The notes beneath the pieces are model-generated. The model was given only the letters and a program-made list of their open reading frames with translations. It was not told the DNA's origin and ran no database searches. From assembly GCA_023078685.1 (NCBI GenBank), contig JALGAS010000007.1:1426001-1490000 (forward strand): a DNA stretch of 64,000 nucleotides, given 5' to 3'. This document shows, in pieces, positions 58,032-64,000 of the stretch. Numbering within the stretch: the first letter of the stretch is position 1; each line of letters opens with the position of its first letter. Origin of the DNA: Neopestalotiopsis rosae (Eukaryota > Ascomycota > Sordariomycetes > Amphisphaeriales > Sporocadaceae). The translations under genes were made by a program, and so were the position numbers.

Positions 58032-60932
58032 ATGGAGTCAAAGACCAGTCGCTATCAATCACGCATTCTCAGAGAAATGCATCAGAATAAAGAGAATCCC
58101 TTCAACTCTCCACCTTCCTCGACCGGTTCCCACGGAACCGTCACCCTGACCTCCGATATCTCCTACAGTCCCGAGGGCGAGTCGACACGACGCATGGGCC
58201 GCGACGATTCCATCATGTTGCCAGGCTTGTCAAACAAGCACTCGACTCAGCGCGCACCAGATACACCATTCAAGGTGAACACCTCAGCTATTGGCCGAGA
58301 CTTCCCCGAGTACCAACGCTGGGACGGCGAGGATCATACCGACGATATCTACAACGTTACTGCCGACTATGAGAAGCATGAGCGCAAGGAAAATATCCCG
58401 CCCTCATCTTCCACTGTCAACTCCCCCAGTCAGATCGAGGCAAGGAAAGCTAGCCTTGGCTCCGGTGCCACCCGCGCCCACATGCAAGCTCGTGTCGACG
58501 ATGATTCCGATCACACGGGAAGCGTCCACTCGGGAATGTCTGCAGGAAGTGCCAGCAGGAGGCGCGCAGCTTTCAAGCCGCAACGTGGAAATGTCACCGC
58601 CCTCATTCAGACCCTCAAGGCAGCTCAGTCTGCCCAAGAATCGACGACACCCAAGAAGTCATCCCCTCAGGCCAAGGGCTCAGAGCGAAGAGTCAGCAGT
58701 CATCGACCGTCGCGTCTCAGCGAAATCCAGTCAAGTCCAGCCGCCTTCAACCAAACCGCCCGTTCATTCTTTCTGCCGAATCTCGAACACGTCAACGACC
58801 TTGTCTCCGGCACCCTGAAGCTTAAGTCGGCCAAGAATGGCATCCCTGTCTTTGTCAAGCATGGAAAGGTCCACGATCGCGAGTCGAAAGTCTCACCCGA
58901 TCTCCATGCTGAGCTTGATGCCATTGAAGTACCGCAAGATGAAGAAGAGATTTTTGTATCACTCGAAAAGATTCGCGAGGAGATCCACGCCTTGCAAGCG
59001 CACGATGACCAAGTTTCGAGACAAGCAGAACAATTGCAAGATGAGCTCGATGCCCTTCGAAATAGCGGTACAATTGGAAAGGCTTCAAACAGTGAGGAAC
59101 TTCAATCACTTCGAGAAGACAACATTGCTCTGCGATCGCAATATAAATCCATGTTGGAGGAGAATCGATCTCTTCGAGCTCACAATGCCACCATCACCCA
59201 GCAGCAGAGCAGGGACGAGGACAACGTTACCCTTCGATCACAATACAAATCCATGGTGGAGGAGAATCGAACTCTCCAATCTCAAAATGCCAGTATCACT
59301 CAGCAGAACAGAGAGCTGGTACATGAGGTGAAGAGACTTCAGCGTCTGCTTGATGCTGCGCTCGAGGATTGTGAGATTTTGAAGAAGGAGCTGGATGACA
59401 TCACTGAGCAGAACCATGGTCTCGAGGTCGACCATGTGAGCCTCGAACGTCAAAACGAAAAGTACTACATTGAGAATAAGTCTTTGCAGCAAAAGATTTC
59501 TCTCCTGGAAAGACGTCTTCAAGATCTCCAGGATAACAATGAGCAACTGCACGACATGATTGATGCTGCGGTTGTCAGTCGAGAGAGTGCATTGGCAAAA
59601 TTGTCCAAGGTCAACACTGGAAAGCAGTCAACTGCTCAGCAAGATCAACTCAACTCACGGGAAACCCAAAACCCTCCTGCAAGTGCTAGCAAGACCAAGC
59701 CCGTCAAGGTCACCAGAATACTTGATCCTACCACGACTCGAAGCCGGTCCACCTTTAGCGAGGTTTCTGCTAAGAGTACAACCGATCAATTGGGGACCCA
59801 GGAGCGTGAAGATTTCACACGACAGTTTGACCTGACGCAAGATTCCGATTTCGACGTCTTGCCAAGAGGCGAGATGGACAGAATGCGAGAGGCACTACGC
59901 CACGCCAAGCCGGATACCCAACATAGTGCCACCGAAGAGTATGTGGACGAGGCTGAAGCAGAAATGTCGCCTGACGATGACCAGAGCCTGCCCCCACAGT
60001 TCCTGGCTCAGGCACGACGTGACACACCTAGCAAGGTCAACTCGGGTCCCAGCAAGCGGGTTCCGTCGGGCATTCTGAAGAACGCCAACGCTTCCCAGCG
60101 CGGTACTGAGCAAGACCTGACTGGTCGCTTCAGTGTCAAGTCTGCCATGAGTGGAGTCAGCCTTGCCAGCCAAGGGTCTGATGTCTTTGTCAATCGTCGC
60201 CACTCTGACAGCGAGCGCTTCAATGTCGATGTTGACGAGAACATGACTTCTGAGCTCTTCATGGATGATATCACGTTGGACTCGCGCAAGCGTGCAGCGC
60301 AACTGGAGAAGAACAAGCAATCTTCGAAAATCGCAGCAGAATCGGGGGCCACCAAAGCAACTAGGAAGCCCATTGCAACCTTGTCCACCGAAGCCAAGCG
60401 TGTCCTTGACGGCTTATGCCACGACCACGACTGCCGCAACTGCTTTGTGTGCCGCCGCATCAACGCACACAAGCATCAGGGTGAAAGCACACAGGAGATT
60501 GGCAAGAAGACGACTATCATCGTAGAACGACCTGTTGCTGTCACTGATCGCGTTGCAAACCCCGAGTCTACAGATGCAGACATTACCATGAGACCCGCGC
60601 AGCACCCTGGCATAGCACTTGCCACTGTTCTCAAGGGTCTTCAAGACGAGCTTGCACATGCAAAGGTAGCGATCAATCGAAAGAATGACAGCCTAAATGC
60701 CTTGGACCCATCATTTGCGCGTCGGGAGCGAAAGCAAATCACCAGCAGGCTCCAACAGCTGATCCGTTACCGGGATATCAAGCAAGACCAGATCTACCGC
60801 ATGCACGATGTCATAGAAGGCCAGAAGCAGGCGGGCCAGCAGATGACTCAAGCTGAGTGTGATGTCACTGTCCACAGCATCGAGAACATGCTGGGAGATG
60901 AGACATGGGATGGTATCCTCGAAGACATGTAA
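58032..60932 (+). CDS. ppc89: Ppc89/Cep57-type spindle pole body coiled-coil protein
   Basis: A single exon encodes 966 aa. The first ~240 residues are Ser/Pro-rich and disordered. Residues about 300-520 form a long coiled coil, within which a 34-residue unit is duplicated (LRSQYKSMLEENRSL and LRSQYKSMVEENRTL). A Cys/His cluster, CHDHDCRNCFVCRR, lies near residue 795. The C-terminal region with HPGIALATVLKGLQDELAHA and later ITSRLQQLIRYRDIKQDQIY matches the Cep57-type microtubule-binding domain of Ppc89 in fission yeast, where Ppc89 anchors the core of the spindle pole body and the septation network. I infer the same location here. No intron is evident. The cluster CxxxxCxxCxxC may bind zinc, and I am not certain how widely it is kept in the family. 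Confidence 0.86.
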   Translation: MESKTSRYQSRILREMHQNKENPFNSPPSSTGSHGTVTLTSDISYSPEGESTRRMGRDDSIMLPGLSNKHSTQRAPDTPFKVNTSAIGRDFPEYQRWDGEDHTDDIYNVTADYEKHERKENIPPSSSTVNSPSQIEARKASLGSGATRAHMQARVDDDSDHTGSVHSGMSAGSASRRRAAFKPQRGNVTALIQTLKAAQSAQESTTPKKSSPQAKGSERRVSSHRPSRLSEIQSSPAAFNQTARSFFLPNLEHVNDLVSGTLKLKSAKNGIPVFVKHGKVHDRESKVSPDLHAELDAIEVPQDEEEIFVSLEKIREEIHALQAHDDQVSRQAEQLQDELDALRNSGTIGKASNSEELQSLREDNIALRSQYKSMLEENRSLRAHNATITQQQSRDEDNVTLRSQYKSMVEENRTLQSQNASITQQNRELVHEVKRLQRLLDAALEDCEILKKELDDITEQNHGLEVDHVSLERQNEKYYIENKSLQQKISLLERRLQDLQDNNEQLHDMIDAAVVSRESALAKLSKVNTGKQSTAQQDQLNSRETQNPPASASKTKPVKVTRILDPTTTRSRSTFSEVSAKSTTDQLGTQEREDFTRQFDLTQDSDFDVLPRGEMDRMREALRHAKPDTQHSATEEYVDEAEAEMSPDDDQSLPPQFLAQARRDTPSKVNSGPSKRVPSGILKNANASQRGTEQDLTGRFSVKSAMSGVSLASQGSDVFVNRRHSDSERFNVDVDENMTSELFMDDITLDSRKRAAQLEKNKQSSKIAAESGATKATRKPIATLSTEAKRVLDGLCHDHDCRNCFVCRRINAHKHQGESTQEIGKKTTIIVERPVAVTDRVANPESTDADITMRPAQHPGIALATVLKGLQDELAHAKVAINRKNDSLNALDPSFARRERKQITSRLQQLIRYRDIKQDQIYRMHDVIEGQKQAGQQMTQAECDVTVHSIENMLGDETWDGILEDM

Positions 60933-61605
60933 GGGCATGAGATACCGAGGAGATAAGGAGCTGGTGGTATGGATCTCTCACTTTAAGGAAGTCATGTTTC
61001 CGCCCGTTTGGCTAGTGTAGAACAGGGCATTTGCATTCGGAGTATTGGCAAGGGCAAGAAAAGGGGCGTCTTCAGTTTGTGTTGTTGGAGTATGTTTGAT
61101 TCTATGGAACTTGTGTGTCAAAGTCTCGCACCTGGGGCGTCTTGGAGCAGTGGTTCAACTCGAGTGGACGCACGAATTATACGAACAAATTGATTTCTGG
61201 TATTCATTGGCATTGACTTATAGAGTATTGCCTACATGCAAATAGTGGCTTGTTCCCGCAAATTCACAATTGTAATCCTCACTGCACTCTTCGCTTGAGA
61301 GTCTTTGCTGAAGTCGACAAGGTGTCCAATATCAAGTCGCAACAATATTCTTGGATTCGACGACGTACTGAGCTCTGTAGGTCGCCAATACTGAGCTCGG
61401 ATTTAGGTACGGAGTATGCACCTTCGGCAGATCGACCAAACATGGGGTTATTTATTTCCCTGCCATTCCCGAGATCGGCAGCCACCATCAACAAGCTTAT
61501 AACAGACCTGCCCCTCGATCAGTGGAAATACAGTACTACCAAATGATGCTGCAGGACAATCTGTTGTAATGCAACCAAAGCTACCATCGTGACCAATCCA
61601 TTCAA
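60933..61605. other. Intergenic region before the MFS gene
   Basis: It holds the 3' flank of the Ppc89-type gene and the promoter of the MFS gene, both on the plus strand. I see no coding frame or RNA. Confidence 0.5.
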
Positions 61606-62988
61606 ATGTCGAGTTTGGAAAAGCAGCCAGTCGCTGATGACCCGGCTGCAGCTCCTCCGGCACCAGGTCCTCACGATGTCCAAGTCCAGAGCAACGATGC
61701 TCCACCAAATGGAGGGTTGTTGGCTTGGCTACAAGTCGCTGGATGTTTTGCGCTTTATCTGAATACATTGTGAGATGACTAATCTAAGAGCATTGATGTA
61801 GTCTCTGCTGACAAGAAGACCTGCCACAGGGGGCTATTGAATACCTTTGGCGTCTTCCAAACGTATTATGAGACTACTCTACTTCGAGACAGTTCACCGT
61901 CGGCCATTTCGTGGATCGGCTCTATCCAAGCATTCTGCCTGATGAGCATTGGCGTCTTCATTGGCCCTCTGTACGATGCGGGTTACTTCCGTGCCCTCTT
62001 GTTCGCTGGAACTTTTCTCGTCACGCTTGGGTTCATGATGACGAGCATCAGCACCGAGTATTACCAAGTGTTTCTAGCCCAGGGAATATGTATTGGCCTC
62101 GGCACGAGCTGTCTGTCCATTCCATCAATCGCACTCGTGCCCATGTACTTTGTACCACCGAAGCGTGCGTTGGCCATGAGCATGGCTACGATTGGATCCG
62201 GCATTGGGTCGACGGTATACCCAATCATGTTCCAAGCGTTGCTATCTCGAATCGGTTTTCCCTGGACAGTGAGGCTACTCGGGTTCATCTCGTTTGCGTT
62301 CTGCATATTCGCCATCCTGGTGACGAGGCCAAGGTACAAAAAGACGGCAGCGGTGGTGGACGGCGTGGCCAAGGCCCGCTCCATCCGCTCCATTATCCGC
62401 GAGGCCAGGCTCGGCGAGGGCCGGTACCTCATGTACGTGCTGGCCGTCTTTTTCAACAACGTCGCCTTTTTCGAACCCCTGTACTACATCCAGGGCTACG
62501 CCGAGCAGCACGGCATGGCCGGCTCGGCCGTGGCGGGCTACCTGCTCGCCATCCTCAACGGCTCGTCCATCCTGGGCCGGCTGGCGCCGCCGGTCGCCGC
62601 GCGCTACGTCGGCGTCGTCAACACGTTCATCGGCGTGTACTTCTGGAGCGCCGTGGCGGTATTCTACTGGATCAGCGCTCGCAACGCCGCGGGCAACGTT
62701 GCTTTCGCGGTCCTGTACGGCTTCTTCTCGGGCGGCGTCGTGGCGTTTCAGCCCGTCGTGCTGACCTCAATCACCGAGGACCTTTCCTACCTGGGCACCC
62801 GGCTCGGCGCCCTGTCCATCATGAAGGGTATCGGGTCGCTGGCGGGCCCTCCCGTGGCCGGCGCGATACTGCAAGGGTCTGGCGGTTACCTGGGCGTGCA
62901 GCTGTTTACCGAGTTTGCCATTGTTGTTTCTGTGATTTTTGCGGTGGCCTTAAGGTCCATGGTGGGTGGTGGTCAGAGGATGAGATAG
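61606..62988 (+). CDS. MFS transporter, monocarboxylate-porter (MCH) type
   Basis: Two exons, 61606..61769 and 61830..62988, encode 440 aa. A hydrophilic N-terminus (~40 residues) leads into PPNGGLLAWLQVAGCFALYL, the typical first helix of fungal MCH-type carriers, and the intron joins NTLGLLNTFGVFQTYYE. About twelve hydrophobic helices follow, including IGPLYDAGYFRALLFAG, ALAMSMATIGSGIGSTVYPI and GLSIMKGIGS-like loops (GALSIMKGIGSLAGPPVAGA). Relatives in yeast include Mch5, a riboflavin importer, and others of unknown substrate, so the cargo here is open. The first half has mixed codon use while 62340-62880 is markedly GC-rich, as in the DUF5519 and protease 3' exons. No biosynthetic genes are adjacent. 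Confidence 0.92.
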
Positions 62989-64000
62989 TGGATATCACTT
63001 GCTCTGTAGATTATAGAAACCACTTGAGGTTACTCTACATACAGCGAAAGTATATGTCATATCTGACCATGGTTGCAAACATGATAACTCTAGTTCTACG
63101 CTATAATGTGATTATTCAAGAGTGTCTATTCTCATGACTGTGATGCATATTCCCGTGCCTGTCAGTCATATTCTCGGATTGACTGCCACATGCAGTAAAA
63201 CCATATTGACAACTGACAATAAATACAATATGAATTAATCTACAGCTATATATTATGATGCATGTATCCGAGAAAGTTTGTTCTCATGGCTGTGATGCAT
63301 ACTCTCGTGGTTGTCTGTCACTGTTTCAACGAATACCTACCCAAGTAATCGCTGAGTTCTGGGACTGTGTGCTGCCCTGTGAAACTCGCACCGGCAGTGA
63401 AAACAGGATATGTAATACATGCAGCGTGAAACGGTTTCTGTCATGATGACGGGCAGATCATCATTTTGCGTATTACAGAGTATACTCGATGATATAAGAT
63501 ACCAAGGTAAGTTTGGTAGGGCCATTGTAGCAGATAGACTAATGACGCAACCACCGAGGTGTAAGTCTATCTATCAAATCTATCTCCTGCTATCTGCGCG
63601 GCGTCCGATAATTCTTACTTGCTATGTCCGGGTGGGTGCGTCTTCGTAGACCGACAAAACAGCGATGCGGGACGCGGAGATCAGAGTTCTCCAGAATGAG
63701 ATATCCCACACAATAACCAGACCTAAGCTCCATAGTGTGAGCCGCTAGTCTTTCTGGTCTTGTTCTGCGACATTCTGGGCCAGCTGGGTGAAGGATCAGT
63801 GGGAATGTATCGCTAAACATGCGACACCAACTACCTACCTATCACCTTGTTACCTTAGTTTTTGCTACCCATTTCTGCAGCTGAGCCATGGTATTTTCTC
63901 TAGATTTCCATAGGTGCTGCGTGTGCTGTGACGTCAATTCCTTGTACGTGTCCACAGTGGTAATTGAAGTTCAGCAAGTGTGGGGTAAGCCTCTCAGGTA
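62989..64000. other. Right-hand intergenic region
   Basis: No gene is visible to the window edge. A degenerate direct repeat begins at 63129 and 63281 (see that entry). Confidence 0.5.
63129..63325. repeat. Degenerate direct repeat, spacing ~152 bp
   Basis: TTCTCATGACTGTGATGCAT at 63129 recurs as TTCTCATGGCTGTGATGCAT at 63281, and the following ~20 bases are also similar (CCGTGCCTGTCAGTCA versus CTCGTGGTTGTCTGTCA). The unit is about 40 bp; a decayed duplication is likely. Confidence 0.6.

Noticed and set aside
57575..58149. Frames overlapping the 5' end of the Ppc89-type gene
   Set aside because: They are out of frame with a well-supported protein and Ser/Pro-rich without domains.

Overview
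The window looks like 64 kb of nuclear chromosome from a filamentous ascomycete, most likely a Sordariomycete and plausibly Hypocreales. The reasons are short GT-AG introns (about 50-120 nt) with strong GTAAGT-type donors, a CTAAC or CTGAC branch site just before the acceptor, about one gene per 3 kb, and a gene set typical of that class: a Cac2-type WD40 protein, a Ppc89-type spindle pole protein, a Csn12-like PCI protein, a long Wss1 with zinc fingers, a C6 transcription factor, DUF5519, DUF1772 and DUF7514-like proteins. The order is assigned by inference only. I saw no prokaryotic operon, CRISPR array, rRNA or convincing intact tRNA.

Layout. 0-1 kb: N-terminal part of a PAS-domain protein, probably a hybrid histidine kinase, running off the left edge. 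4.3-5.7 kb: Wss1 DNA-protein crosslink protease. 7.4-9.0 kb: secreted pepsin-like aspartic protease with five exons. 9.7-10.6 kb: DUF5519 (luciferase-domain) protein, convergent with a full-length ABCC/MRP transporter (10.8-15.6 kb). 15.6-21.3 kb: a gene-poor stretch. 21.3-23.7 kb: Cac2/CAF-1 p60. 25.3-28.5 kb: a 1030-residue fungal protein of unknown function with two C-terminal membrane segments. 30.2 kb: a tiny secreted precursor with a Kex2-type repeat. 33.8-34.9 kb: BTB protein. 37.9-39.7 kb and 40.4-41.5 kb: Csn12-like PCI protein and ribosomal protein eL20, divergent from a shared intergenic region. 42.0-44.4 kb: Zn2Cys6 transcription factor, divergent from a GNAT acetyltransferase (45.6-46.3 kb). 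47.2-47.7 kb: a Gypsy reverse-transcriptase fragment fused to a partial copy of a gene lying 7 kb further right. 49.8-50.4 kb: DUF1772 membrane protein. 51.9-53.8 kb: DUF7514-like disordered protein. 54.4-55.2 kb: secreted protein with a duplicated Cys-containing unit. 56.2-56.5 kb: small Cys-rich protein. 58.0-60.9 kb: Ppc89/Cep57-type coiled-coil protein. 61.6-63.0 kb: MFS transporter.

The genes are mostly independent housekeeping and accessory loci rather than a cluster: chromatin assembly and DNA repair (Cac2, Wss1), translation (eL20), spindle pole (Ppc89), transport (ABCC, MFS) and secretion (protease and peptide precursors). The least explained material is the two secreted repeat precursors. 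At 30.2 kb the second peptide unit is preserved through many synonymous changes, yet is cut off by a stop exactly at its Kex2 lysine. At 54.4-55.2 kb a two-unit precursor with a PCLSCL motif has shed a diverged fragment that is joined to retrotransposon sequence at 47.4 kb.
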